Assembly: GCA_003344655.1 (NCBI GenBank)
Contig: MAIU01000004.1
Span: 1-40,890, forward strand
Direction: 5' to 3'
DNA length: 40,890 bases
From: Candidatus Korarchaeota archaeon NZ13-K
GTDB taxonomy: Archaea; Korarchaeota; Korarchaeia; Korarchaeales; Korarchaeaceae
Part shown: positions 31,923 through 40,173 of the stretch, piece by piece
How the letters are laid out: every line of letters starts with the position of its first letter
Position numbering within the stretch: the first letter of the stretch is position 1
Notes under the pieces: model-generated
What the model was told of the DNA's origin: nothing
The model's database searches: none
The model's input: only the letters and a program-made list of their open reading frames with translations
Made by a program: the position numbers and the translations under genes

Positions 31923-32592
31923 AGACTATAATTGCGTGCTTAGGATCGTAGGGCGAGAGGTCCACCGTCTCGAGGAGCTCGTATCTCCCCGTCTCCAGAA
32001 CCTCCCTCTCGACCCTCTTGTAGATCTTCTTGGGAGGAAGCGTGACGTCTATGCTGCTAGCCTTGACGGCGATCATGGCGATCCCTCCGCTCTTGAGGAA
32101 GAGGTCGGAGTTCCTGAGGAGTATATCGACCTGATCGGGCTGGGCGACATCCTCATAAATGACATCGACCTCCGTCACCAGCCAGCTGTAGTTCTGGGGC
32201 CTTCTGGCGCTCTCAAGTATGGGGACTATGTTCTTCCTGAACTCGGCAACTCTCAGGAGATCCCTGATCACCCAGTGAGCTACTTCAACGCCGAATATGA
32301 TGCCGCTCTCCTCTATCACGTCGCTTATATGAGAAGCGGTCGTGCCCGAGGCTATCCCGAGGTACAGCACCCTCGAACCTTTCCTGAAAGGGAAGTTCCT
32401 CAGCCCGTTGTGAATGGCCGCGGCTAACTTCGACCTTTTCGGATTCCATATCCTGTACTCTATCCCCCCTATCTCCCTCAACGTCTCGTCGTAGACCCTG
32501 ATCCCCGGGGTTAGGCTCCTCGTAGCCAGCTGCTTCTTGCCGTCCACTATCCAATATACGTTCTTGAAGTTCTGATCCTCCTTAACCCTCAC
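31909..32592 (-). CDS. flpA: Fibrillarin-like rRNA/tRNA 2'-O-methyltransferase FlpA
   Basis: The 227-residue product is archaeal fibrillarin. The SAM-binding region reads RVLYLGIASGTTASHISDV (residues about 73-91), followed by the FGVEVAHWVIRDLL helix, VIYEDVAQPDQVDIL and the AMIAVKASSID strand; the catalytic Asp (YEDVAQ) and Lys (VKAS) are present. It methylates ribose 2'-OH groups in rRNA and tRNA guided by C/D-box RNAs together with Nop5 and L7Ae. The GTG start lies 11 bases inside the nop5 stop region, so the two partner subunits are translated together. Confidence 0.96.
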   Translation of the reverse strand: MRVKEDQNFKNVYWIVDGKKQLATRSLTPGIRVYDETLREIGGIEYRIWNPKRSKLAAAIHNGLRNFPFRKGSRVLYLGIASGTTASHISDVIEESGIIFGVEVAHWVIRDLLRVAEFRKNIVPILESARRPQNYSWLVTEVDVIYEDVAQPDQVDILLRNSDLFLKSGGIAMIAVKASSIDVTLPPKKIYKRVEREVLETGRYELLETVDLSPYDPKHAIIVFRKK

Positions 32593-33724
32593 CGCTCATC
32601 GCCTCCGTGTACCTCTTGATCTTCTCATCTATCTCCCTCCTCAGTTGATCCCCTATGTACTTCCCCCCTCCGTAGAAATCGACTCTGGCAGCTATCGCTA
32701 TCTTAGTGGCTAGGAGCCTGGCTATCTTCCCCCTCAAGCTCTTAGGAGCACTCCTGATCTCCTTCGCCTGGAAGATGACGCCGTGCTTCGGAGGCTTCGT
32801 TCCCTTGGTTAGGTGCATGAAGATGGCCTTGTGGGCCCCCAGGATCTGTATCGAGCTCGCCGGCAGGTTGGCCAGCCTCTCCAAACTGCCCGCTATCGCT
32901 ATCAACCTGGCCCCCACGAGGGGATGCACCACGGCCGAGAGGTTGGGTGCCGCCCTCCTCATGAGGTCCTCTATGTAGCTCTCCATCGCCCTCCTCGCTT
33001 CGTACAGGGCTATCCAGCTGGATGCCGCGCTCTTTATGGATTGGAGGTCGACTTCACTCAAGTCCGCTCCCATAGAATTCCTCGAGGCCTCAATGATCTT
33101 GCTTATCATCTTGTCACTGAATCCCGCTCTCCTGAGCGCATCCTCCCTCATCTTGTTCCTGTCGGGCTCTATCGAGACCAGCTTGATGAAATCGTAGTGA
33201 TCCTCAAGTATCTCATTAAGCTCCGGGAAGTGCACGGAGTACCACTCCCTTATGGTCGGCGCGATCATGTTCAATGCCTTGTTCGAGTGGTCGACGAAAT
33301 CTACCGCCTTGATCACCTGCTGATCGAGCGAGCTGAGCTGCTCCCTCACCCTTGCCCTGGTCACTAGGATCCCTATCTCATTAAGCAGGGAGAGGTAATC
33401 CCTCTGTTTCAGATCCCCCCACAGCTGGGAGGCGTATCTGAGCGGGGATCTCCTTAGGCTGGAGAAGGGCCTCTCCCCGGGGGATAGCGAGGCGTGAACC
33501 CCCATCTCGTCGAGCAGCTCCTTGAGCCTAGCGTCATTGACCACGATCTCATCGGCGTTTATCCTACCCATCAGCTCCTTCAGGGATCTCCTGAGGAACT
33601 CCCTGTCCCTCACGAGGTTTGAGATGGCTTCCGCATCCCTCGGGAAGGGGAGGCCCTCCAGGAGCTCCCCCCTCTCATCAAGCGCGATGAGGCCGAAGGG
33701 TTGTAAGGCTATGAACGCCCTCAA
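32582..33724 (-). CDS. nop5: C/D-box RNP scaffold protein Nop5 (Nop56/58 family)
   Basis: The 380-residue product has the three Nop5 parts: an N-terminal domain that binds fibrillarin (1-125), a long coiled coil for dimerisation (about 125-240) and the NOP RNA-binding domain, with GAHKAIFMHLTKGTKPPKHG and RGKIARLLATKIAIAARVD. The charged C-terminal tail common in eukaryotes is short here. It joins L7Ae-bound guide RNA to FlpA. The TTG start at 33724 follows GGGG by six bases and lies 16 bases after the eS30 stop, so eS30-nop5-flpA is one operon. Confidence 0.95.
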   Translation of the reverse strand: MRAFIALQPFGLIALDERGELLEGLPFPRDAEAISNLVRDREFLRRSLKELMGRINADEIVVNDARLKELLDEMGVHASLSPGERPFSSLRRSPLRYASQLWGDLKQRDYLSLLNEIGILVTRARVREQLSSLDQQVIKAVDFVDHSNKALNMIAPTIREWYSVHFPELNEILEDHYDFIKLVSIEPDRNKMREDALRRAGFSDKMISKIIEASRNSMGADLSEVDLQSIKSAASSWIALYEARRAMESYIEDLMRRAAPNLSAVVHPLVGARLIAIAGSLERLANLPASSIQILGAHKAIFMHLTKGTKPPKHGVIFQAKEIRSAPKSLRGKIARLLATKIAIAARVDFYGGGKYIGDQLRREIDEKIKRYTEAMSGEG

Positions 33725-33740
33725 CGAAACCCCTGCCTAC

Positions 33741-33908
33741 TCATATCGGATGCTGGCCCGGCTTCCTACCCAGCACGTATCTCTTGTGATACAGTGACCT
33801 GATCCTCGCTCTGGGAGGAGGGCTTCGCCTCTCCCTGGCCTCGACCTTGGGTGTCAGCGATCTCACCTTACCAGCCTTGTTCAGGGCACCGTGAGTTCCC
33901 CTAGGCAT
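33741..33908 (-). CDS. rps30e: 30S ribosomal protein eS30 (55 residues)
   Basis: A short gene found by reading the minus strand: it encodes 55 residues beginning MPRGTHGALNKAGKVRSLTP, with KVEARERRSPPPRARIRSLY after it and VLGRK near the end. The GTHGALNKAGKVR start and the PRxRxR middle are the archaeal/eukaryotic S30e signature (FAU family). eS30 lies at the shoulder of the small subunit near the decoding site. It is known from TACK Archaea and eukaryotes and is absent from most Euryarchaeota, which helps place this genome. GGTGGTGG precedes the ATG by two bases, and the TATA box ATATATTAA (about 33939-33947, minus strand) lies 35 bases upstream. It leads the operon with nop5 and flpA. Confidence 0.9.
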   Translation of the reverse strand: MPRGTHGALNKAGKVRSLTPKVEARERRSPPPRARIRSLYHKRYVLGRKPGQHPI

Positions 33909-34106
33909 TCCACCACCCGGCTACCAGTGGGCGTGCCATTAATATATGTTAGCCTCCGGGGTGAGGTTCGCCAGATACCCTATAAGATGCCCCGCTGAGG
34001 ATCCTGAGTGGGATGGGTTCCCATTCAGCGGTGCGGTGGAGAATGGAGAGACGCTCGGCTGAAGTACGCAGATGAGTAGAAGCAGGCTTTCATTGAACTC
34101 ATGGCC
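33909..34106. other. 198-base gap with a strong hairpin and the eS30 promoter
   Basis: The left end holds the eS30 promoter (minus strand). In the middle, CCGCTGA (33992-33998) pairs with TCAGCGG (34025-34031) around an inner stem, and CTGAGTGGG (34004-34012) can instead pair with CCCATTCAG (34020-34028) across a seven-base loop, so two structures compete. A plus-strand TATA-like CTATAAG (33980-33986) lies just upstream. No ORF longer than 25 codons with a ribosome binding site was seen, and no C/D-box motif pair fits. It may encode a small structured RNA or only a terminator. Confidence 0.4.
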
Positions 34107-36107
34107 TCAGCCCCCCTGCGCATCACACTCCCCCTGCCTTGCGAGTGACCGTCTGTAGTCGAGGATTATCCCCATCACGTCCAATCCCCTCCTCCCTACC
34201 CCAGGAGCCTCGGCCTCCTCGCTCCTAGCGAGCAGCTTCAGGGCCTCATCGAACGGGATCACTGGGGTCACACCGTTCCAGGCTATCCTGTAGTTGCTCT
34301 CGGAGTCCACGAATATACCCTCCTCGGAGGCCGCCTCCAGGAAGTCCGAGGGTGGAGGGCTCCCCCTATAGAGCAGGATTTTAACACCCAGGTTCTTCAG
34401 CCTCCTCGCGACGCTGCCGCTGGCACCCGATGCGTCGAGCACCAAGATGGCCTCGGCCCCCCCGGTCTCCGAGAGGGAGTCCACCCTCTCCTTGGATAGT
34501 GACGAGAGCACCCTCAGCCTTATCCCCGGGATCTCCTCCCTCGAATCCATCAGGCTCCTGAGCTGGGATCTCAGTATCTCGTTCTGCCACCTCTCCCTCT
34601 CCAGCTCCCTCTCCAGCTCCCTTATCCTTGAGTCCCTGATGGATATCCTCCTATCGATTTCAATCTCTAGGTTCCTCTCATCCTCCAGATACTCCAACCT
34701 CCTCCTAAGCTCAGCTATCTCCTCATCCTTCCTCCTGAGTAGTTCCTTATATCTCCTCAACTCCTCCCTGAGCTCCTCAATCTTCAGTAACAGCCTCCTG
34801 GCGTAATTGTCCGCTTTAGCCAGTTCCTTCCTCAATTCGAGATACCTGGACTCCCTGTGGGACTCCTCGTACTTCGAGGAGACCTCCTCTATGGCCACGG
34901 AGATTGGAGTTCCCCTGAGGACCTTGCTGACTATGGCATCTGAGTCCTTGGCGAGGCCAGCTTCCTCAGCCCTCGCCCTGGCCTTCGCTATCAGGTTCTT
35001 CACCCTGTAGTAGACCTTGAGGGCGGCAGCCAAAGAGTCCCTCTCGTGAGAGCTCCCGGCTCTCACACCTCTACTCTCCTCGTACTCCGCCACTATCCTC
35101 TTCTTCTCCTCGGAGCTCATATCGTACTTCGAAACCACGAGCTTTGCGTCGAACATGTTGGCTATTCTGATGACGCTCTTGGGAGGCGGATTCACATCCG
35201 TCGCTATTATTACGGGATAGCCGTGGTTCAATATCTCCTCTATGATCTCGGATCTCGAGGCCCTCCTCATCGTCCTCAATGCGAGTAGCTCTCCGTTCAG
35301 GTCTATCACAGCGAGGCCCACGGACATCCCGGGATCTATGCCAACTATGAGCGGTCTCGATCTGGGGATCGTTGAGAACTGCTCACCTGGAAACTTGACC
35401 TTGCTCCTCCAGGAGTGACTTATCTTTATCCTGAAGGGGGACCAGGAGCTGCTCTCCTTCACCACCTTCCTGACTTCCTCGGGATCCGCGTAAACTATGA
35501 ACTCCGCCCTTCTCAAGCCTCCTGAAGCCCTCTCAACGTATAGATCATAGTCCAGATTGGCCCTATCAAGCTCAGTGGCTATCCTGTTCGCCTCGCTCAA
35601 TATGCTGGCCTCTATGGACCTCCTCCACCTCTCGCTCCCGGAGCCTCCCTGCTTCACGCTCCTGTTCCTGGTCAACAGTATCCTCGTCTCAGGGTATATG
35701 GCGATGGCCTCCATTCCCACGCCCCTCAGAGCAAGCTGAGCCACCAGTCTGGCCGTGCTGAGCGGGTCGGAATGGGGCATGCTCAGACCCGCTTCCTTGG
35801 CCACCGAGGAGAGGGGCCTTATCCCCTGGGGCGAGCCGGTAACCTGGACCAGCTTGCACTTTGGAGGGAGGGAGTTGATGACCCTCCTCAGGTCATCGGA
35901 GTTCCGGGCTATCTCGAAAACGTTATCCGTGGCGAGGACGCTCACAGCGTACCTCCTGAGCAGCTCGAAGATCTCCTCCAGGGAGACCTCCTCAGCCTCA
36001 AATAATATCTCTCCCTCCCTCTGGATCGAGATGGAGTAAATGGGTTTCTCCTTTGACCTCGGAGATCCGGACTTTATGTCCACCCCAGCGACTATCAAAT
36101 CGCTCAT
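34107..36107 (-). CDS. DUF460 protein: RNase H-like domain with long coiled coil
   Basis: The 666-residue product is an archaeal DUF460 protein. An N-terminal domain (1-245) opens with VAGVDIKSG. Next comes an RNase H/RuvC-like domain whose first strand reads IVGIDPGMSVGLAVID (residues 254-269, with Asp258) and which has an ATDVNPPP strand later. A coiled coil of about 130 residues (roughly 400-530) rich in Arg, Glu and Leu follows, then a C-terminal alpha/beta domain with ILVLDASGASGSVARRL. The family is widespread in Archaea and its role is not established; a nuclease in DNA or RNA repair is often proposed from the fold. The ATG at 36107 lies 27-28 bases from the shared TATA box at 36131-36139, so the mRNA is probably leaderless. 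Confidence 0.85.
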   Translation of the reverse strand: MSDLIVAGVDIKSGSPRSKEKPIYSISIQREGEILFEAEEVSLEEIFELLRRYAVSVLATDNVFEIARNSDDLRRVINSLPPKCKLVQVTGSPQGIRPLSSVAKEAGLSMPHSDPLSTARLVAQLALRGVGMEAIAIYPETRILLTRNRSVKQGGSGSERWRRSIEASILSEANRIATELDRANLDYDLYVERASGGLRRAEFIVYADPEEVRKVVKESSSWSPFRIKISHSWRSKVKFPGEQFSTIPRSRPLIVGIDPGMSVGLAVIDLNGELLALRTMRRASRSEIIEEILNHGYPVIIATDVNPPPKSVIRIANMFDAKLVVSKYDMSSEEKKRIVAEYEESRGVRAGSSHERDSLAAALKVYYRVKNLIAKARARAEEAGLAKDSDAIVSKVLRGTPISVAIEEVSSKYEESHRESRYLELRKELAKADNYARRLLLKIEELREELRRYKELLRRKDEEIAELRRRLEYLEDERNLEIEIDRRISIRDSRIRELERELERERWQNEILRSQLRSLMDSREEIPGIRLRVLSSLSKERVDSLSETGGAEAILVLDASGASGSVARRLKNLGVKILLYRGSPPPSDFLEAASEEGIFVDSESNYRIAWNGVTPVIPFDEALKLLARSEEAEAPGVGRRGLDVMGIILDYRRSLARQGECDAQGG

Positions 36108-36130
36108 TCGCGCGAGTAGGGCATGAATCG

Positions 36131-36139
36131 TTTATTAAA
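36131..36139. promoter_or_regulatory. Single bidirectional TATA box between DUF460 and the surface-protein gene
   Basis: TTTATTAAA reads as a TATA box on both strands. Its centre (36135) is 28 bases from the DUF460 ATG (36107) and 26 bases from the surface-protein ATG (36161), so one element could drive leaderless transcription in both directions. Confidence 0.55.
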
Positions 36140-36160
36140 GTTTCCCGAGGGTGTGACGGG

Positions 36161-37471
36161 ATGGGTAAGAGGATTGCCCTGCTCATCCTCCTCTGCATCG
36201 CTCAAGCTTCACTGATGCCCGTCTCCTCTCAAGAGCCCGTTCAAATCCGCATAGATCCCAGGGAGCCATGCATAGCCGGATTCCCCTGTGAGCTAAACGT
36301 CTCCGTCACGAACATGGATGGCACGATACTGCTGAGCAAGCTGAGGCTCGCGACGCCCTGGGGACTATTCGTGAAGGACCTGGGCCTGAGGGAGCTGAGG
36401 GGAGGGGAGTCCCTGAGGATAGCAATCTCGGCGAACGTTAGCCTAGATTCGCTTGAGGGCCCGAACTTCGTGAGGGCCGAGCTGATATACTTCGTCAGGG
36501 GGGAGGTGGGTCTCAGGAGTGCCCTAGGGAACTCCTCATCCCTCATGGTCCAGAGGCCGAGGCTAAGCGTTAGCCTCCTGGCATCCCCCCTCAGCTACAC
36601 TATTCGCTTGGGTGAGCCACTGATCCTCGAGGGGAGCTACAGGGTTGATGGGATCCCGAGGGAGTTCAGGCCAACCATGATAGTTTATGTGAACGGGATT
36701 CCAGCGGTGGAAAGTGTGATGAACTCTACCCACGGGCTTTTCTCAATTCCAGTCCCTCTGAGCGTCCCCGGCTCTCACGAGGTTAACCTGACCCTCTCCT
36801 ACGGGATAGGTAAGGAGTCCAAGCTGTTCACGGTGATCGTCAGCCCGGGGCCAGCGGGCTACAGCAGGGAATACCTGTCTAGGGAACTTAACTCGACCAA
36901 GAGGGACTTTCAGTCGCTCCTAGCCCTCTACAGGAGCGCGATGGATGATCTGATACCCCTCCCGGGGGGGATCCTGTCGAACATATCGGCCATAGATTCC
37001 CTGCTGGCCGAGGCGGAGGCCAGGCTAGGCGGTGATCTGTCCTACGAGGACGCTCTTAGGATTGAGGAGCTTTTGAACAGGTCGGAGAAGCTGATCTCAA
37101 CCAACCTGAAGGTGATAGTGGAGTCCTACAGGGGGAAGCTACTGTCTGAGCTCTCAGAGCTGAGGGGTGAGATCGAGGCCCTGGCAAGGGTGGACGAGGG
37201 GGCTTACCGTAACCTCAGCGCCAGGCTAGATGAGATTCAAGGAAGGGTTAGGTCGATCTCCTCCGGGGATGACGTTCCAAAAATCTACGAGGAGATATCC
37301 GGCGAGATAAATGGGTTGAGGGAGCTCGTGAGGTCGAGGAGGGAGATGGTGCTGTCCGATGCAACCACGCTGGCAGTCCTCCTGCTGAGCTTGATCACGA
37401 TTTCGATCGTTTCTATAACAATACTTATCTTGAACCTCTGGAGGAGGAGCGCAGGGGAAGAGGTGTCCTAG
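36161..37471 (+). CDS. Secreted, membrane-anchored surface protein (unknown family)
   Basis: I do not recognise the family. The 436-residue product has a signal peptide (residues 1-23, MGKRIALLILLCIAQASLM followed by a cleavage-type region PVSSQ) and a beta-rich extracellular part (about 24-235, probably two Ig-like modules, with Cys pair CIAGFPC). A helical coiled-coil part with many Leu/Glu heptads follows (about 245-400), then one C-terminal transmembrane helix (about 407-427) and a short basic tail. It contains many NxS/T sequons, consistent with archaeal N-glycosylation. The architecture is like stalk or S-layer-associated proteins. ATG 36161 starts the signal peptide exactly and lies 26 bases after the bidirectional TATA box. 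GlmS follows after two bases. Confidence 0.7.
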   Translation: MGKRIALLILLCIAQASLMPVSSQEPVQIRIDPREPCIAGFPCELNVSVTNMDGTILLSKLRLATPWGLFVKDLGLRELRGGESLRIAISANVSLDSLEGPNFVRAELIYFVRGEVGLRSALGNSSSLMVQRPRLSVSLLASPLSYTIRLGEPLILEGSYRVDGIPREFRPTMIVYVNGIPAVESVMNSTHGLFSIPVPLSVPGSHEVNLTLSYGIGKESKLFTVIVSPGPAGYSREYLSRELNSTKRDFQSLLALYRSAMDDLIPLPGGILSNISAIDSLLAEAEARLGGDLSYEDALRIEELLNRSEKLISTNLKVIVESYRGKLLSELSELRGEIEALARVDEGAYRNLSARLDEIQGRVRSISSGDDVPKIYEEISGEINGLRELVRSRREMVLSDATTLAVLLLSLITISIVSITILILNLWRRSAGEEVS

Positions 37472-37473
37472 GG

Positions 37474-39270
37474 ATGTGCGGCATAGCCGGGATCACCAGG
37501 AGGAACGCTGGAGTGATCTCAGATCTGCTGAGAGCATTGAAGAACTTGGAGTACAGGGGATACGATTCTGCCGGGATTGCGGTATCGCTGAACGGTGAGA
37601 TCCTCGTGAGGAAGGGGGTCGGGACGATAGATCAGGTGATAGGCGGTGATCCGCTGGAGGATGGTGAGGTCGGGATAGGGCACACCAGGTGGGCGACTCA
37701 CGGTGGGGTGAGCGTGGAGAACGCCCATCCTCACACATCCTGCGACGGCAGGATAGCCCTGGTTCACAACGGAACATTGGACGGATTTGAGGAGCTCAGA
37801 GAGGAGCTGATGGCGAGAGGGCACTCCTTCAGATCGGATACCGATACCGAGGTGATAGTGCATCTGGTGGAGGAGGGCATCAGAGGCGGAATGGATCCCG
37901 TGAGCGCGCTGGCCAGCGCGCTAGGAAGGTTGGGGGGAAGCTACGCGGTGGCTATGATAGTGGCCGGTATGCATTCTATCTTCTTGGCCAGGTACAAGAG
38001 CCCGCTCGTCATAGGGTTGGGGAGGGGGGAGAACTACTGCGCCTCCGATGTAGCGGCGCTCCTCCACCTGACCAGGGAGTTCATATTCTTGGAGGATGGG
38101 GAGCTGGCTGAGCTGACCCCTGAGAGCATCAGGGTCTGGAGGCTGATGGAGGGAAGGCTTTTGGAGGTTGAAAAGACCGTGGAGAGGGTGGAATGGGTTC
38201 CTCAGCAGATGGACAAGGGGAGCTATGAGCACTTCATGCTGAAGGAGATATGGGAGCAGCCTCACATATTGAGGAAGATAGCCGAGACCGTTGAGTACTA
38301 CAGGAAGTTCTCAGAGAAGCTGAGGCTTGCCCTAGAAGGAGGATGGCTCTCAATAGTGGCAGCTGGCACATCTCTGCACGCTGGCATGATAGGGAAGTAT
38401 TACCTCTCCAGGATCTCCGGCCTTAGGTCTGAAGTGATTATAGCATCCGAGTTCCCGGACTGGTCGCACCACCTGGGCGAGGGCGACGTCGTTCTGGCCA
38501 TAAGCCAGTCTGGGGAGACCGCCGACGTCTTGGAAGCCGTGAGGATCGCCAGGAGGAAGGGGGCGAGGATCTTCTCGATAGTGAACGTACCGGGGAGCAC
38601 CCTAACGAGGCTCTCAGAGGATCACGTCTTCATACAGGCGGGTCCCGAGGTGGGGGTGGCCGCCACAAAGACCTTCACGGCCCAGGTGGCCACGCTGTAT
38701 GTGGTATCATCCCTCATATCCGACCCCGATTCCGGTGCTGATTTGAGGAGGGACCTCGAGGAGGTCTCCAGGGTGATCTTGGACAGCATGGAGGGGCTCG
38801 TTGAGGAGGCCAAGGATCTGTCCAAGGTCATGAAGCTCAGGAGGGATGCCTTCTTCCTCGGCAGGGGGGTGAACTACCCGACGGCCCTGGAGGGCGCCCT
38901 CAAGCTGAAGGAGATAAGCTACATACACGCCGAGGGTTACGCGGCTGGGGAGTACAAGCACGGACCCCTAGCGCTCATAGAGGAGGGAGTGCCGGTCATA
39001 GCGGTGATCCCAACCGAGACGGCCCTGATGAGCAAGATAGTGTACAACCTGATGGAGGTGAGGGCCAGGGGGGCCTTCACGGTAACGATCCAACCGCCTG
39101 AGGTGAGCCTACCATCCGATAGGAGGATCTGCGTCGATGTTAAGGATGAACTCACATCGCCGATTGTCTACGCGGTCCCCCTCCAGCTCATAGCCTACTA
39201 CACAGCGTTAGAACTGGGCAGGAATCCGGATAAGCCGAGGAACTTGGCCAAGAGCGTTACTGTGGAGTGA
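37474..39270 (+). CDS. glmS: Glutamine-fructose-6-phosphate aminotransferase (isomerising)
   Basis: The 598-residue product makes glucosamine-6-phosphate from fructose-6-phosphate and glutamine, the first step to UDP-GlcNAc. The N-terminal nucleophile is Cys2 (MCGIAGI), and the glutaminase domain (1-220) has YRGYDSAGIA, GIGHTRWATHG and NAHPH. Two SIS isomerase domains follow, with AAGTSLHAG, SQSGETADV and the C-terminal ending PRNLAKSVTVE. It is complete. It starts two bases after the surface-protein stop, so the two are probably one operon, which links amino-sugar supply to a glycosylated surface protein (inference). A phosphohexomutase for the next step lies at 17987-19327. The stop codon abuts the convergent LSm stop. 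Confidence 0.97.
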   Translation: MCGIAGITRRNAGVISDLLRALKNLEYRGYDSAGIAVSLNGEILVRKGVGTIDQVIGGDPLEDGEVGIGHTRWATHGGVSVENAHPHTSCDGRIALVHNGTLDGFEELREELMARGHSFRSDTDTEVIVHLVEEGIRGGMDPVSALASALGRLGGSYAVAMIVAGMHSIFLARYKSPLVIGLGRGENYCASDVAALLHLTREFIFLEDGELAELTPESIRVWRLMEGRLLEVEKTVERVEWVPQQMDKGSYEHFMLKEIWEQPHILRKIAETVEYYRKFSEKLRLALEGGWLSIVAAGTSLHAGMIGKYYLSRISGLRSEVIIASEFPDWSHHLGEGDVVLAISQSGETADVLEAVRIARRKGARIFSIVNVPGSTLTRLSEDHVFIQAGPEVGVAATKTFTAQVATLYVVSSLISDPDSGADLRRDLEEVSRVILDSMEGLVEEAKDLSKVMKLRRDAFFLGRGVNYPTALEGALKLKEISYIHAEGYAAGEYKHGPLALIEEGVPVIAVIPTETALMSKIVYNLMEVRARGAFTVTIQPPEVSLPSDRRICVDVKDELTSPIVYAVPLQLIAYYTALELGRNPDKPRNLAKSVTVE

Positions 39271-39278
39271 TCACTCCA
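39263..39278. terminator. 16-base perfect palindrome across the two stop codons of glmS and LSm
   Basis: TGGAGTGA/TCACTCCA is a perfect palindrome, and its halves contain the final codons and stops of the two convergent genes (no bases between stops). It could form a hairpin in both mRNAs, but has no T-run, so it is at best a structural 3'-end element. Confidence 0.35.
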
Positions 39279-39510
39279 ACGTGACGAAGAGGACGTTGTT
39301 TCCCCTTATGAAGAGCGTTCCCACGCTCCTCCTCACTTCCCCAGATATGGGATCGATCTCCCTGGCAGAGTCCAGAACCAGGTTCATCATCTCATCGTAT
39401 ACCACGAGCTTTCCGACTATCTGACTCCCGTTCTTCAGCCTGACCGTGACCTCCGCCCCATGGGACTTCTTGAGATGGGATAGCGGGAGGTTCCTGTTCT
39501 GACCCTCCAT
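39271..39510 (-). CDS. Sm-like archaeal protein (LSm/SmAP)
   Basis: The 79-residue product has Sm1 (AEVTVRLKNGSQIVGKLVVYDEMMNLVLDSA, read at about 19-49; quoted part VRLKNGSQIVGKL) and Sm2 (GTLFIRGNNVLFV). Archaeal LSm proteins form heptameric or hexameric rings that bind U-rich RNA 3' ends and take part in RNA processing. The key RNA-binding residues Asp and Asn of Sm1 (YDEMMN) and Arg-Gly of Sm2 (IRGNN) are present. ATG at 39510 is preferred to the GTG at 39519 because the GGTGAGGTGAT ribosome-binding region overlaps the GTG. It is the last gene of the nusA-rps12-rps7 series. Confidence 0.92.
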   Translation of the reverse strand: MEGQNRNLPLSHLKKSHGAEVTVRLKNGSQIVGKLVVYDEMMNLVLDSAREIDPISGEVRRSVGTLFIRGNNVLFVTLE

Positions 39511-39520
39511 CCGGATCACC

Positions 39521-40168
39521 TCACCTGCTGCTCAGGGCTATCCTCTCTATCTCCTCCTTCCTCCTTATGGCGAAGCTCCTGTTCCTGTCGTACTCGGCCG
39601 CTGCAATTATCTCCTCAGCCAGAGCCTCGGCCAGGCTCCTGGGACTTCTGAAGGCTTTCATGGCGGCTCCCTGGGCTATGTGCCTTATGGCCAGATCCAC
39701 CATCCTGCTGGGGGAGGTGTCAACGGCGTGGAAGTAGCTTATACCTCCGTACATTATCCTGGTCACCTCCTCCCTTATTATCGAGTTATCTATGGCGTCC
39801 AGGAAAACCTGTATAGGATTTTTACCTGTCCTCAGCTCTATTATCTCAAAGGCGTATTTCACGGTCCTCATGGCCTTCAGCTTCTTTCCCTGATTCTTGC
39901 TATTGACGTGATCCTTCCTGCTCCCGGCGTTGATCGCCTGTCCCATCAGCCTGTTGACCAACCTCTCCACTATGGGGATCTCCAGCTTCCCGAACCTCTT
40001 GTGCTCGTGTCTCCCTCCGGTGTGCGGCAGGTAAACCGGTTTGAGTGAGATCACGTTCCTGAGCGCTAGGTTCTCTATCCTCAGGCCCTCGTAACTCCAT
40101 CTCCCGAACAGCCTTATCTCTGGTCTGGACCCGGAGGTCCCGACCTGCTGACCCCTCTCCTCACTCAT
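39521..40168 (-). CDS. rps7: 30S ribosomal protein uS7
   Basis: The 215-residue product is a full-length archaeal S7 with an N-terminal extension. It has [17 protein letters not shown], the RNA-binding [31 protein letters not shown], and the helix near the end ([19 protein letters not shown]). uS7 organises the 3' domain of 16S rRNA and contacts E-site tRNA. The ATG at 40168 follows GGTGATCC; a GTG at 40177 overlaps the uS12 stop and is less likely. It follows uS12 with overlap or near-contact, as in the standard archaeal order. Confidence 0.96.
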   Translation of the reverse strand: MSEERGQQVGTSGSRPEIRLFGRWSYEGLRIENLALRNVISLKPVYLPHTGGRHEHKRFGKLEIPIVERLVNRLMGQAINAGSRKDHVNSKNQGKKLKAMRTVKYAFEIIELRTGKNPIQVFLDAIDNSIIREEVTRIMYGGISYFHAVDTSPSRMVDLAIRHIAQGAAMKAFRSPRSLAEALAEEIIAAAEYDRNRSFAIRRKEEIERIALSSR

Positions 40169-40173
40169 GAGGA

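Noticed and set aside
34034-34106. A 25-codon minus-strand ORF in the eS30-DUF460 gap
   Set aside because: It has no ribosome binding site or promoter, and its composition is not protein-like.
33909-34106. A C/D-box guide RNA near nop5
   Set aside because: CTGA boxes occur, but no RTGATGA box pairs with them at the right spacing on either strand.
36053-36160. A longer N-terminus for the surface-protein gene
   Set aside because: It is antisense to DUF460 and crosses the TATA box; the signal peptide begins exactly at ATG 36161.
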